This document shows, in pieces, positions 37,724-51,178 of a stretch of DNA of 64,000 bases. Made by a program: the position numbers and the translations under genes. Under the pieces are notes generated by a model. The model saw only the letters and a list, made by a program, of their open reading frames with translations. It was not told the DNA's origin and ran no database searches. Within the stretch, counting starts at the first letter, position 1; each line of letters opens with the position of its first letter. The stretch is from Dillenia suffruticosa (taxonomy: Eukaryota > Streptophyta > Magnoliopsida > Dilleniales > Dilleniaceae), in the NCBI GenBank assembly GCA_033439265.1, contig JAVTVX010000012.1, positions 16,874,501-16,938,500 of the forward strand, given 5' to 3'.

Positions 37724-37769
<46 letters not shown>
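37724..37769 (+). repeat. (CT)n microsatellite, about 23 units, in XRCC2 copy B intron 2
   Basis: A perfect CT run followed by a short G run. The same intronic position in copy A has a shorter, imperfect run. Confidence 0.95.
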
Positions 37770-37772
<3 letters not shown>

Positions 37773-38569
37773 GGGGGGGGGGGAGTGGCATGTTCAATCA
37801 TTTTTTTTTCCTTTCTATTTGGATGGTGGGTGGGGAAGGGATGTCATGTACACTTTGTGAAGTGCATCAGTGAGAATACCAAATTTAAAATAGCCATTAA
37901 TTTAGACATCCCCCCCCCAACTGATTGCCGTCTCTTCATGGACGAGTGTGTTGTGTGTATTCAGCTTAAAACATTGGCCATAAAATTGCTCACGTGATCC
38001 CTTCTTCCTCTCTTTCTCCTTATAGTTCAATAATAAGTTGCTTAAATGCCAAATCAAGATGTGGGAATTAAACCACGCCATCGCTCTTGTTTTGAATAGA
38101 TATGCATGGGTTCTGTGAGTTGTCATGCCGTAACATAAACTATTGCCTTTTGATCATGATCTTTGGTATGATTTTATGTTTATGATCTTAATTTATGAGT
38201 AGAACATGATATTCTTTTCCAGGGTATCAAGTTATGAGTACAAATTTGTTGAAGCTTGATAATTTGGGTCCAGGATTAAGCAATGAAGACAATCAACACT
38301 CAATTGCTAATAATGTGTTGAACTATGATATCAGGAAGGAATCAAGTACTGCTTTTTGCATCATGCATGAGAAGATTCTTGTACATCTGATGTTATGATA
38401 CTTTAGAGTTCCTTGCCACAATCAAGGTATGGGAGTTTTTCCTAGACCAATGCATGATTGCTAATATTAGCTGGTTAGTCTTTTTGGTTCAAAATCTTGT
38501 AGGTTTGAAATAGAGGTGTTGAGATATAAAACGTGCTTGAACTTTTGGAGTAAATGGTTCTTTGACAAA

Positions 38570-38750
38570 ATTAAGATCATATCGCAGCTGGTCGTGAGTT
38601 CAAATGGTAACAAACTCATTTGTACACCCCTTTAATATTCCACTTCACATTATACCCAATATGTGAGGGGGAGTGCTAAAATATAAAACAGAAATAGGAA
38701 AATTTACCTCACGTCACAAGCTTAAGTTTTTGGAATAAATGACGTGTCAC
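38570..38750 (+). mobile_element. SINE-like tRNA-derived repeat in XRCC2 intron 3
   Basis: A box B-like ggtcgtgagttcaaatg sits near its start. It is followed by the phrase tgtgagggggagtgctaaaa and later acaagcttaagtttttgg, a combination that I recall as a common dispersed repeat in plant genomes. Similar short words flank it: acaaaattaag (about 38559) and acaaaatttaag (about 38750), a likely target duplication. There is no poly(A) tail. The corresponding part of copy A is missing, so presence or absence there is uninformative. Confidence 0.5.
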
Positions 38751-41700
38751 AAAATTTAAGAGAGGTGGGATGTATGGTTATTTTTGTAGATCCATTAATG
38801 CCATGTTTGCTATCAAAGCACAACCAACTTACAAGGATAAAAGTGCCATTAAGCTGAATATTAAAGGAAGCTAGTGTTTTTTAAATCTTTATATAGCAGG
38901 CCTGCCAATTTAGCATTCTGCAAGGTTCCCTTAAAGCATGGACAAAATTGTGCTATATGCACATGACTAGATGATTTCTCCATAATATGGAAAATTTTCT
39001 GATGTAAGATCTGGCATGGAAAAAATATACATTAACGTCGTTGTAGATATGTAAGATTTTTCTCAATTCAATATTTCTTCCTCAAATGGTTCCAACATTT
39101 GGTGGTTGCTATGTAAACAATGAATACAATAAATAAGAAATGCAACAGCATGAACTGTGGTAATCCTTTTGATCAGGAACTAGTACAATCTGAGGTTCAC
39201 CTTAAGTATCTTTCTAATTTTATGATAAATAATTCAAATGATTGAGTTACTTGCCACAAGGATATATGAAAAACAAAATCAGTATGCTAATTTGACTATA
39301 ATAAAACAAAATAACATATCAACAATCTAGCATGCTTGTATTTTTAGCTAAAATATAAGCATATATGAGTTTAAAACTAAAATATATGTATGACTACATA
39401 AAGAACGTAGTTTGGCCACTGCCTTATACTGCATAAGCCATCATGTATTAATCAGTCATGGATCCTAGTCCTATCTGGTATTTAAGAATAACAAAACATG
39501 AATGCATGCCCTCTCAAAGATACAACAACATTTGACTTCAACACAGAGTATATGGATGTGGCCTCTCTTTTCCAGTATCCAGTCTTGGCTTAGAGAAGGA
39601 TGTTGTTAAGTAAGCATGGCATTGTAAATTTAGTTCTACCATGATTACAGCTAAAAATCTAACCTGAAGGATTTCTTTGACATATTCGAGCACCCATAAA
39701 TTTCATAGGATTAAAATAACACCAGAAGAGATCTGGATAAACTTGCTATCCAAGTGTGCTAGTTTTATTTCAGGTCACTGGTAGAGGAATCCAATAAAAT
39801 ATCATGACTGGCTGAGCAGTCTTTATATGGCCTGTGTTGGCATGTCTTTTTATTTCCTTTGACATTCTTACTTGTATTGAATGAAAATGCCAGATTATCT
39901 GTAATACTCTTAAGACCTAATAACACCTAAACATGGGCTGAGCCCATTGGTCATCCAAGATGAATTTAGATTTTGGCTGGTGGTGTATCTGGTGTTCAAA
40001 TCACCCATTCCCCCCTTCCCCATCCACTTTGAGTGAGACAAAAAACCATGTGTTAAATGAATTCAAATTCCTTTATTCCTCTTCCTGCGTATTGAGCTTG
40101 CATTGAGTTCGCATCAATTTCGGTTCCGATGCTTTATTTATTTATTTTTTTTCCTTTTGTGAATATGAAAATGCTGCTGGAGTTAATTTCACAATTTATT
40201 GGAACTGTACTTATCTCTCTATCTTGTACTTTGATAACAGACTCTGCATTATCAACATCGAAAGCAAAGATAATCACCTGGTGTTACTGTCCATTTCCTC
40301 ATCATTGACAGGTTGGCTTAAGATTTCTACATTTTTGTGTCACTTTTTGCTATTTAAATAGAAGCTTCAGTGAAGAACAATGTAGAACCCTCTACCTTGC
40401 TTTTTAGATTTATATGGCTTGTGTAACCTTTGGATTGTTGATACCTAATCTACATGCAATTACATTCCAATTGTTAAGCATCTTAGTCTTGAACCAGGCA
40501 AAACATTAGTACCAGATGCTGCTATCATAACAACTACTGCCTGCATAGAATTGTTCACAAAATGTGAGAAATCAAAATTTAAAGTCCATGGAATTGTTAG
40601 TGTTCATAGGGTAATATCTGACCACACTAGACATGCCAACTAAATGGCAGATGGCAAGATCTGGCGCAACCCTCCTTGTTGATTTGACATACGAGTTTGC
40701 TGAGGGCGTTCGGCAAGAACAATAGGCACAAGCACTCCCTCAGGATGACCCTTCATATCACCCTCGCTGATCTTAAAAAGGGCCCGGATGCCAAAGAATC
40801 CTCAAAACTTCACTGCGTGACATGATAGACTATTGTGCTTTCAGGGCTTTTCTAGAGCCTGAAGGCTTTTGTATCCTTGATGTGTTGCACAGTTTACCTT
40901 TTCCCACTTGAATAACAGAAACTGAGTAGCCTGGATGCCACATTGAGTAGGGTTGGCCAGTTTGGCCAGATTCCTCCAATATTAGTAGTTTTAAAATTGA
41001 GCAAATCATTTTAACTGTAGAAAATTAGGGGGGAAAAAGCCAAATTACTTAATTTTTCCTATGATTTTCCAGTTATATTATGGCATTGTTTGGTCACCAG
41101 AAAGATAAAACCTCCAAACTTGTCAGGAAATTGCAATCTTCAACTCACAACAACAGTGGTCACAATGGATTGAAGAGAAGATGGAGAGATGGAGTTAGTT
41201 TCCTGATAGATCTGGGAAAAAAAAAAGAAAAGAAAAGAAAAAAAAAAGTCCAAAATTGTAGTGATTTTGCAAGTGAACCCTAAACTAGGCCGCTTTTTTT
41301 TTTCTCTCTCTCTCTTTAAATTGAATCGCAAGCCTCCCAGATTTCTTAAAAACCATAAATGATGAGCCAATTTACTTCAGTATTAAGGTGGTTCATTTGG
41401 TTTTTGGTTTATTTGTTCTTCCACTAGTCTACATATATTCTTAGAGATCATTAACTTTCATAGTGGAATTGGCTTGAGAGGATGAGAGGGATGGTTTTAC
41501 ATGGATGCTTTTTACATTGTATGGTCCTATAGAGTAAGAGAAGAAGAGGATTCTATAGCAGAAGTTGTTGAAGGTTAAAGGTAGATGGAGGCATGCATGG
41601 TTCATTGGTGGGCATCAACATGTGCTTTATCCTTGTGCAAGAAGTTTAAGGCGGGCAGATGGGGTTTTTGCTAGTCAGTTTCTAGACTTCATAATTGAGA

Positions 41701-42920
41701 ATGGGTTAATTGATGTTCCTACTCTTGGAGTGTGTTTTACGTGGTCAAGTCCTAAGGGAAAACCTGTGTTTGTCCAGATTGCACAAGTTCTTTGTTTCAA
41801 GAGATTAGGATGATCATTTACCTAGTGGTATGTAAAAAGTGCTCCCCCAGTTGACTTCATATCACCATTGAGGTTTTTAAATGTGTGGTCACAAGAGGAA
41901 GGATTTAAGGGGATGATTGAGATATAGTGGGGGCAAGGGGATGTAGTTGGCCATGTGATGCATAATACACTTGGGATCTTTTGTTTCTTTTTTGGTACCA
42001 TCTTTTAATTTTGTTGTGGGTCTTAGAGGGCAAAAGTGAGTCAATTCAATAGGATTTTGTGGGCCTTGTCTAGTTTAAGTGGGCTTTATCAACAGTTATT
42101 AAAATCTGTTGGTTCATTGTATCCTTAGTCATGAAATACATCATTGGCCTTTGCTTGGGCCTCATTAGGGATTCTATTTAAGGATCTAATGGCTTCACTT
42201 AGAAGGAGGGGGAGCAAATGGAAGAATAGAGTAAGAAGCCTAGTGCTTCAGTACTACTTGTGATTGCCTTCCTTCTACTGAGTGATCCCTTGAAACCTTA
42301 GGTATGATTTCCTGGGAATAATGCTATTTTGTGATCCTTTTATCCTCTATACAAGTGCTGTCTTGAAAGACCCTGCATCAGAATTGGTATCAGAGCATGG
42401 ATAGAATGATGCCTGCATGATCAAGAAGGCTTTTCAGAGGAAGACTGAGGCTGAAAGGGATGATTTGATGTTGAGGACTCTTGACAAATTAAAGGGCCTA
42501 AAGTGTCGGGTGGAAGAATTAACAATTTTTTTGGAGGTACTGATGTTAAAGTTTGCACATCCTAAAAACAGTTCCACCAAGATCAATGGTGGAAAGCCTC
42601 TAAAGTGCATTTGGATGAGCAGAAAGTTGCTGCAGAAAAAGATCAGCAACCAGACGAGCCAACATATGTGAAGTAAAGGCTGCCACTCAAGGAGATTTTA
42701 TGCTGTACACTATGATCTGCTACTGGAACATCCTGCAGACACAGTGAGGGTGGGAGAACAGATGATGCAGTTAATGGGAAAGAGTACAGGTCACCAAGTC
42801 AGCTGCCAAACACAAATCAGCACATGGAAAAGAAGACAGGTGTAGCTGTTGAGGAAAAACCACTCGAATTGATTCTCATGAGCGAGTTTATGTAAGAAGT
42901 AAGGAAAAGAAGAGACACAT

Positions 42921-43693
42921 TGATGAGATCATCAAGATTGCAAGGAATTCACAAGACCCAACTCAAGTCCTAGTTGGGCCGGTGACAAAGGCCCGAGTTA
43001 AAAGATTCAAAGAAGCATTGAACAACTTAATTCAGGGAGCTTTACAACAAGAAATTGGAGACCAAATAAATATAGAACCAAAAGGGGCCTTAATTATGCT
43101 TATACAAGCCCAATTGGAAGAATAAAAGGCCCAAAACTACCCAAGACCAAGGGAGGACGAAAATGAAGAAAAATAGCTGCAAGACTTGGTCAAAGTAGTT
43201 TGATTTATTTAGTTTCCTAATTTTTATTTTTTTTGTAACTTATGTTTAGTTTCCTAATTCTTTATTGTTTAGAGAGTTTCTAAATTTTTAGTTGTCAATT
43301 ATGTGTTTACCTTTAGGCTATAAATAGGCCATTATACGTTGTGTAAAACAACATTTTTGAGAGAATTAATAAAATTGTGAGGATTCTTCACACAGGTCTT
43401 GTTCTTTTGAGAACTTTGAACTTATTCAAGATATGAGTCTTGTTTAGTTCTTTGACCTATCAATCTAGATTTCGAACCATCTAGATTGTGGCGTCATTCA
43501 TTCCATCTTTATACCAAGGTTCTTGATCTAGTGAGAAACGGGTCTAAGGTCATATACCTTAGATTCTTCCTCCTTTAGGGCAAGGGTTGAGGTTTTTAAT
43601 TCCACCGGTTCAAATAATTCGTTGGGACGATTTTTGGACTAAATTAACTTATTCGTGGGTTCTAGGGTTTTTATACCCAACGGGTTCACATCA
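42921..43693 (+). repeat. 5' LTR of the young gypsy element
   Basis: 773 bp. A TATA box (TATAAATA, 43319-43326) lies in the downstream half, followed by an aattaataaaattgtg polyadenylation-like word. The first 200 bases are coding-like because the family's last frame runs into the LTR. Confidence 0.93.
43319..43326 (+). promoter_or_regulatory. LTR TATA box (TATAAATA)
   Basis: The sequence ggctataaataggcc is conserved at the same offset in the 3' LTR (49349-49356), which fits the core promoter of the element. Confidence 0.6.
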
Positions 43694-43848
43694 GTTGGTA
43701 TCAAAGCAATCCAGGTTTTTTTTTCTTCTTTCGAATTATTCTTATTTAATTTTTTTTTTCTTTTTTGTCTGAAAACTCTTCATTCGTTGGTTTATTTCTT
43801 ATTTTTGGTATACTTATTCTTTATTTTTGAACTGTCATATTTCCCAAA

Positions 43849-43908
43849 AAAAAAAAAAAAAAAGAAGGGCCAAAAAAAAAAAGAGAAGAGGCCGTGAAAA
43901 AAAAAAGG
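43849..43908 (+). repeat. A-rich tracts in the gypsy leader
   Basis: Three runs of 8 or more adenines, separated by gaagggcc, gagaagaggccgtg and similar, lie between the primer site and gag. They leave low-complexity lysine-rich frames that are not genes. Confidence 0.7.
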
Positions 43909-46900
43909 GGACAGTTTTCAAACTTTGCAAAATTGATAATTCTCCATTTTGTGATTTTGTTTAAATTTGGCAAATTTTAAAGTGTTATTGCCAAATTTGA
44001 ATTAGAATTTTCTAAATTTTTTTTTGTTGAGTTTGAAATATTTCCTTATTTGTACACTTACCCAAATTCAAACCTTCCATATTTGTTATCCTTTCATGAA
44101 CGACTTCCTTATTTATTCACCTTCCTTATTTATCTCATTCCTTGGTTGTTTCCTTTCTTATTTAGAAATTTCTTTTTAAATTTACTACTTTTCTTATTCC
44201 TTATTTTTCTCTTTTCTTCTTACTTTTCTTGTTATACTTTCTTCTATATAAGTCATTGAATTTCAAAAGACAATTATTTTTGAGTTGAGTTCTCAAGTTC
44301 AATAAAGAACTTGACTAAGTGAAGTAGAGTGGTAAAAGGCAAGAGAGAATTCATTAAAAATAAAAGCCAAATACATAGAGTGAAACACGAGTGGATTTGA
44401 GTGAATCATTATTTTTGAGTGAAATACGTGAGGGAGTGTGGTGAGTTTCTTTCCTATTGTATTCTAACATTGTCTTGCAGATTTCAATCATGACTCAAAA
44501 TCATAAAGATAACATAAGTGAGGAGGTTCAACCACAAGTTGGGTCGAATCTACAACTACAAGCATTTATGGGGGAGATGAGACGGATGATGAAGAGAGAG
44601 TTAGATCTTATACATGAAAGGTTGGATAAGGTGGAAGAGGGGTCGCAAAGGGGACAACCATCAATAGTGCCAACCCCCTCCAGGAGGAACAAGATTCATC
44701 AAAGAGAAACTAAAGTTGTGGATGAGTTTGAAGGGGATGGGTTAGAAGAGAAGTTTGATAGGTTGTCAGTGGGTAGTCATAGGAGACTTGGTCGAAATAG
44801 AGAAGTTAATAATGGGGTAGACAACAACTTAGATAGTATCAAGATGAAAATTCCGTCGTTTCAAGATAAAAGTGATCCCAAAACATATCTTGAGTGGGAA
44901 AAGAAGATTGAGTTAGTTTTTGATTGTCACAGCTATTCTGAATTAAAGGAGGTTAAACTTGCTGTTATTGAGTTTACTGATTATGCAATTGTATGGTGGG
45001 ATCAGATGTGTATCAATAGATTACGGAATGGGGATCGACCCATTGAAACTTGGGGTGAGATGAAGAGGGTGATGAGACGACGATTTGTGCCGAGTTATTA
45101 CTATAGAGATTTATATCTCAAGTTACAGAGTCTCCACCAAGGTAATCGAAGCGTAGATGAGTATTACAAAGAGATGGAGATGACTATGATTCGAGCTAAT
45201 GTGGAAGAAGATAGAGAGGCGACGATGGTTAGATTTTTGAATGGTTTAAATCGAGATATTGCCAACACGATCGAGCTTCACCATTATGTGGAGTTGGAGG
45301 ATTTAGTACATATGGCAATCAAGGTTGAAAGGCAGCTCAAAAGAGGTAACACACGACCAAAACCAACACCACAGAATCCGAATGCAACATCTTGGAGAAT
45401 GAGCTACCCAAAAAAAGAAAAAAATTCAGCCATCTCCAGAGTTAAGCCTGAACATAAACCTGTTATCTCCACCACGACTTCTCAAAGTAAGTGACATTGA
45501 TTGTTTGCCTCCATTGGAAGACGTCCCCATCGGAGCTGAGGAGTATGGGGCTGAACATGGTGAGATGTTAACGCTAGTAACATGTCGAGCCTTAAGCTTA
45601 CAAGCCAAAGGAGATGAAGAAGAAGTACAACGGGAGAATATCTTTCACACTCATTGCCATGTGAAAGACAAGATATGCATTTTGATCATTGATGGTGGTA
45701 GTTTTACTAATGTTGCGAGTAAGACTTTAGTAGAAAAGCTGAATTTGACAACCACTAAACATTCTCAACCATACAAGCTACAATGGTTGAATGATAGTGG
45801 AGAAGTGAGGGTTACAAAACAAGTTGTTGTACCATTCCGGATTGGGAAATATGAAGATGAGGTGTTATGTGATGTGGTGCCAATGCATGCTGGGCATATT
45901 TTGTTAGGAAGGCCTTGGCAATTTGATCGACATGTGCAACATGACGGCTTCACCAACAAATATTCATTCATGTTCAACCAACGAAAAATCACTTTAATTC
46001 CGATGACACCAAAGCAAGTCTATGAAGACCGAGTGAGGTTGCAAAAATTGAGTGAGCAACAGAAACAAAAAGATCAAAATGGGTTGAGAGAAGAGAAAAA
46101 AGAGAGAAAAGAAGAGAGAAAGGCCAAATTTGATGAGAAAGAGAAAAGAGAGGAAAGTTCGGCCGATGAGGTAAAATCCGAGAGAAAACAAAAGAATTTT
46201 TATGTCAAAACAAGTGAGGTTAAGCGAGCGATACTCTCAAGACGGCCACTGATTGTACTTATGTACAAGGAATTCCTTTTAAACACTGACCAACTTAACC
46301 CTTCTTTGCCGAGTGTTATTGTTTCTCTTTTGCAGGAGTTCAAAGATGTGTTTCCTGAAGAGCTACCCCAAGGTTTGCCACCTATCCGAGGGATTGAACA
46401 TCAAATTGATTTCATACCCGGTGCATCAATTCCAAATCGTCCAGCATATAGAAGCAATCCAGAAGAAGCGAAGGAGCTTCAAAGACAAGTCGAAGAGTTG
46501 ATGGAAAAGGGGCATGTGAGAGAAAGTATGAGTCCATGTATAGTTCCGGTGATTTTGGTACCTAAGAAAGATGGAACATGGAGGATGTGTGTTGACTGCC
46601 GAGCCATCAACAATATAACGGTAAGATATCGACACCCTATTCCTCGTTTAGATGACATGTTAGATGAGTTGCATGGTGCTTGTGTGTTTTCTAAAATTGA
46701 TCTTAAGAGTGGATATCATCAAATACGAATGAAAGAAGGAGATGAATGGAAAACAACTTTTAAAACTAAATATGGGTTGTATGAGTGGTTAGTTATGCCC
46801 TTTGGATTAATCAATGCTCCTAGTACATTCATGCACTTAATGAATCATGTTTTGCGTGCTTTTATTGATAAATTCGTTGTTGTTTATTTTGATGATATTT

Positions 46901-48949
46901 TGATATATAGCAAAAATTTGCATGATCATGTCTCACATTTGCATTCGGTTTTGGATGTACTTAGAAAAGAAAATTTATATGCTAATCTCAAAAAGTGTAC
47001 CTTCTGCACCGACAAACTTGTTTTTTTGGGTTTTGTTGTGAGTGTTAAAGGCATCGAGATAGATGAAGAGAAGATCAAAGCCATCCAAGAATGGCCAACC
47101 CCCTCCAATATAGGTAATGTTAGAAGTTTTCATGGTCTTGCTAGTTTTTACTGGAGATTCGTGAAAGATTTTAGCACTATCGCTGCACCGCTTACACAAG
47201 TCATCAAGAAAAACGTTGCATTGCATTTCAATGGAGTGAAGAGCAAGAGAAGGCGTTTCAACTTATTAAACATAAGCTTACTCATGCACCTTTACTTGCT
47301 TTACCGAACTTTTCTAAAACATTTGAAATTGAATGTGATGCTTCTGGTGTAGGTATAGGCACTGTTCTTATGCAGGATGAAAGACCACTTGCATACTTTA
47401 ACGAGAAGTTAAGCGGGGCTGCACTTAACTATCCTACCTATGACAAAGAATTATACGCCTTGGTTCGAGTTTTGGAGACATGGCAACACTATTTGTGGCC
47501 GAAAGAATTTGTGATTCGTACGGATCATGAATCCTTGAAACATTTGAAAAGTCAACATAAGCTAAATAAGAGACATGCTCGATGGATGGAATTTATCGAA
47601 ACTTTTCCTTATGTCATTCGATATAAACAAGGTAAGGAGAATGCAGTTGCGGATGCACTTTCACGCAGGTATGCCTTAATCTCTACTCTTGATGCTAAAT
47701 TTCTTGGTTTTGAGTATATTAAAGAACTTTATCATGATAACCATGATTTTGGAGAAATTTATAGTGCATGTTAAAAGTCAGCAGAGGGCAAATTCTATAG
47801 GCATGAGAACTTTTTGTTTAGAGAAAATAAGTTGTGCTTGCCGAATTGTTCATTGAGAGAGTTGTTAGTTCAAGAATCTCATAGCGGAGGGTTAATGGGA
47901 CATTTTGGAGTTGCTAAAACCTTGGCAATTTTACAAGAGCACTTTTATTGGCCACACATGAAGCGAGACATTGAGAGATTTTGTGGTAGATGTATTACCT
48001 GTAGGCAAGGTAAATCTAAGGTTCAACCTAATGGTCTTTACACACCCCTACCTATTCCTAGTTCACCTTGGATTGACATTTCAATGGATTTTGTTTTGGG
48101 TTTACCTAAGAATAAATATGGACGAGATTCGATCTTTGTAGTTGTAGATCGATTTTCTAAGATGGCTCATTTTATTCCTTGTCATAAATCTGACAATGTT
48201 TCTCATATTGCGAAATTATTCTTTAGGGAAATTGTGAGGTTACATGGGATGCCTAAAACAATCGTTTCAGATCGGGATACTAAGTTCCTGAGTTATTTTT
48301 GGAAGACATTATGGGGAAAGTTAGGAACGAAACTTTTATTTTCTACAACTTGTCATCCTCAAACTGATGGTCAAACAGAAGTAGTCAACAGAACTTTATC
48401 CACTTTGTTGAGAGCTGTCATTGGTAAAAATATTAAAATTTGGGAAGAATGTTTGCCACATGTTGAGTTTGTATATAATCGTGCTGTTCACTCTACTACT
48501 AAATTCTCATCGTTTGAAATTGTTTATGGTTTTAATCCTTTAACTCCTTTGGATTTCTTACCTTTACCTATTTCTGAGCAAGTGAATTTAGATGGTAAGA
48601 GAAAAGCAGAATTTGTGAAACAACTTCACGAGAAAGTACGGTTCAATATAGAGAGGAGGACTGAACAATATATCAAACAAGCTAATAAGGGACGTCACAA
48701 GTTGATTTTTGAACCCGGTGATTGCGTTTGGTTACACATGCGGAAGGAAAGATTTCCGGCACAGAGACGTTCCAAGTTGTTGCCTCGAGGAGATGGTCCT
48801 TTTCAAGTGTTAGAACGGATCAACGACAATGCTTACAAACTTGATTTACCAGGTGAGTATCATGTTAGTGCTACTTTCAATATTACTGACTTGAGTCCTT
48901 TTGATGTAGGTGACGATTTGAGAACAAATCCTTCTCAAGAGGAGGGGAA

Positions 48950-49722
48950 TGATGAGATCATCAAGATTGCAATGAATTCACGAGACCCAACTCAAGTCCT
49001 AGTTGGGCCGGTGACAAAGGCCCGAGTTAAAAGATTCAAAGAAACACTGAATAACTTAATTCAGGGAGCTTTACAACAAGAAATTGGAGGCCAAATAAAT
49101 ATAAAACCTAAAGGGGCCTTAATTATGCTTATACAAGCCCAATTGGAAGAATAAAAGGCCCAAAACTACCCAAAACCAAGGAAGGACGAAAATGAAGAAA
49201 AATATCTGCAAGACTTGGTCAAAATAGTTTGATTTATTTAGTTTCCTAATTTTTATTTTTTTTGTAACTTATGTTTAGTTTCCTAATTCTTTATTGTTTA
49301 GAGAGTTTCTAAATTTTTAGTTGCCAATTATGTTTTTACCTTTAAGCTATAAATAGGCCATTATACATTGTGTAAAACAACACTTTTGAGAGAATTAATA
49401 AAATTGTGAGAATTCTTCACACAGGTCTTGTTCTTTTGAGAACTTTGAACTTATTCAAGGTATGAGTCTTGTTTAGTTCTTTGACTTATCAATCTAGATT
49501 TCGAACCATCTAAATTGTGGCGTCATTCATTCCATCTTTATACCAAGATTCTTGATCTAGTGAGAAACGGGTCTAAGGTCATATACCTTAGGTTCTTCCT
49601 CCTTTAGGGCAAGGGTTGAGGTTTTTAATTCCACCGGTTCAAATAATTCGTTGGGATGATTTTTGGGCTAAATTAACTTGTTCGTGGGTTCTAAGATTTT
49701 TATACCCAACAGGTTCACATCA
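48950..49722 (+). repeat. 3' LTR of the young gypsy element
   Basis: 773 bp, same length as the 5' LTR. The frame that carries integrase continues into it for about 200 bases, with [19 protein letters not shown] and [20 protein letters not shown], ending at about 49154. Such a tail inside the LTR is known in plant gypsy families. Confidence 0.93.
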
Positions 49723-50483
49723 CACATGGTATTACAGCTGAAAAAACTGTAAAAGTACATTGGGGTCGGTGTATAGAAATGCCTAAGCAAGTGGCTGAAC
49801 GATTTCTCTTATATAGCACATGATGACTTAACCCTGTGATTTGCAACCAGTGCAGAACTCAACACACAAGTCATTTGGTTCTAGGCGCAAAGTTATGAAG
49901 TTTACTAGCCCATATAACTAAACAAGGGAAGAAAGTGAATTTCAAGTTTACGATCAAGTTGAAAACATTGTAAACAACAATATTACACATTTTGGCAAGT
50001 ACGGATGATATTTAGTGAAATGGAAGATGAAACTGTGGTTAGATTCTATGCAAATTCAAGATGAACCTCATGGATCAAGATTGTGGTCTCTACAAGAGGT
50101 ACTGAATCAACTCATCAGAGCGAGTTTTCCCAAATGGGAGAGAGTCGATGCAAATACAATCATGTCTTTTGTTTCTTCAACAGCACAATTATTGTAATAT
50201 TGTATTTTGGGCCTTGGTGGGCAGAGAATGGTCAGTCTAATTGGATTTTTTCGGCTTTGTATCAGTTTAAGTAGGCTCTATCTAGGATTTGTTAAAATGT
50301 CTAAATTTGCTTACGGTATAAGTAGGAGTGTATAGAAGATGTAATAGTGTCATTTGGAAAAATATGGAGAGAATGGAAGAGTATAGTGAGAAGCCTGGTG
50401 CTTTGGGAAGTGCGATTGCCTTCTTTCTAGTGAGTAATTCCTAGAAACCCAAGGTGTGATTGTCTAAAACTATTGCTATTTTG

Positions 50484-51178
50484 CTAGGAAGCACAAATGC
50501 TTTAACATGTAAGCTATATCTGCATTCAACACGTATCAAATATGATATTCCAAGAATGCTCACCAGCTACTTTTCTAATACTCCATGTGGCTTATCCATT
50601 TTTTTCATTATTATTTTTTTAAACACCTCATATATGTGAGATACTTGATAGATGCCTCTTAGATAGGTATCAATTTTTTGATGAGTAGTTCACATGAATC
50701 CTTTAACAACACTAATGTTTGCAAACGACATGTACAATTTTATTTACGTATTATTTGATTAGACAATATGAAGAAAGAAAAAACCATAATTGTTATACGT
50801 ACTTGTTATATATCATTATCATAAATTTTTAAATATCTAAATAACTAATTTCCCTAAATTAAACTGATTGTTATAAAACATTTGGTTTTATTATTTCAAA
50901 CCCATAATCTCGTATTTTAGTTTTTGGAAACTTGCTATGTCAATATATTCATATCATCTTAGATACTAGTATCCCTATCCATGATTCTTTTTTTTATGAA
51001 GTTTGAGATATTTAAAATTAAAATATATATAATGTTAACAAATATTATTAATATGAATTAAAACAAAAAGAAAAATACAGTACTCTGATATCCCTATGTC
51101 CATGTTTTTTGAAAATCTGTCATATTTCCATATTTTTGTCATGCTAGAACAATTGGATATTGTACACATGCTTACTAG
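50484..51178. mobile_element. AT-rich insertion of about 695 bp in the 3' LTR, possibly a MITE
   Basis: Alignment with the 5' LTR (gctattttg then tgatccttt) shows extra DNA here. Its ends, ctaggaagca and the reverse complement ctagtaagca, form a 10-bp inverted match with one difference. There is no clear target duplication and no coding content. Confidence 0.35.

Larger units (their letters stand above)
42921..49722 (+). mobile_element. Young Ty3/gypsy LTR retrotransposon, near-complete but broken
   Basis: Both LTRs are 773 bp (42921-43693 and 48950-49722), TGATGAG...TCACATCA, flanked by a perfect CACAT duplication (42916-42920 and 49723-49727). The primer site ttggtatcaaagc follows at 43695, and a purine tract (aagaggagggga) precedes the 3' LTR. 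Parts in order are gag (about 44.5-45.5 kb), protease with IDGGSFTNVA (about 45.7 kb), reverse transcriptase with VVYFDDILIYS (about 46.3-47.2 kb), RNase H (about 47.2-47.7 kb) and integrase (about 47.8-48.8 kb). About three breaks are evident. I counted about 29 differences between the LTRs by eye (near 3.7%), which at an assumed 1.3e-8 substitutions per site per year is about 1.4 million years. Confidence 0.93.

Noticed and set aside
38580-38610. Possible tRNA gene at ggtcgtgagttcaaatg
   Set aside because: There is no matching acceptor stem or anticodon arm, and the downstream text is a common dispersed repeat.
44050-44259. 69-codon frame of Phe/Leu-rich membrane-like sequence
   Set aside because: It lies in the T-rich leader of the young gypsy element ahead of gag and reflects base composition.
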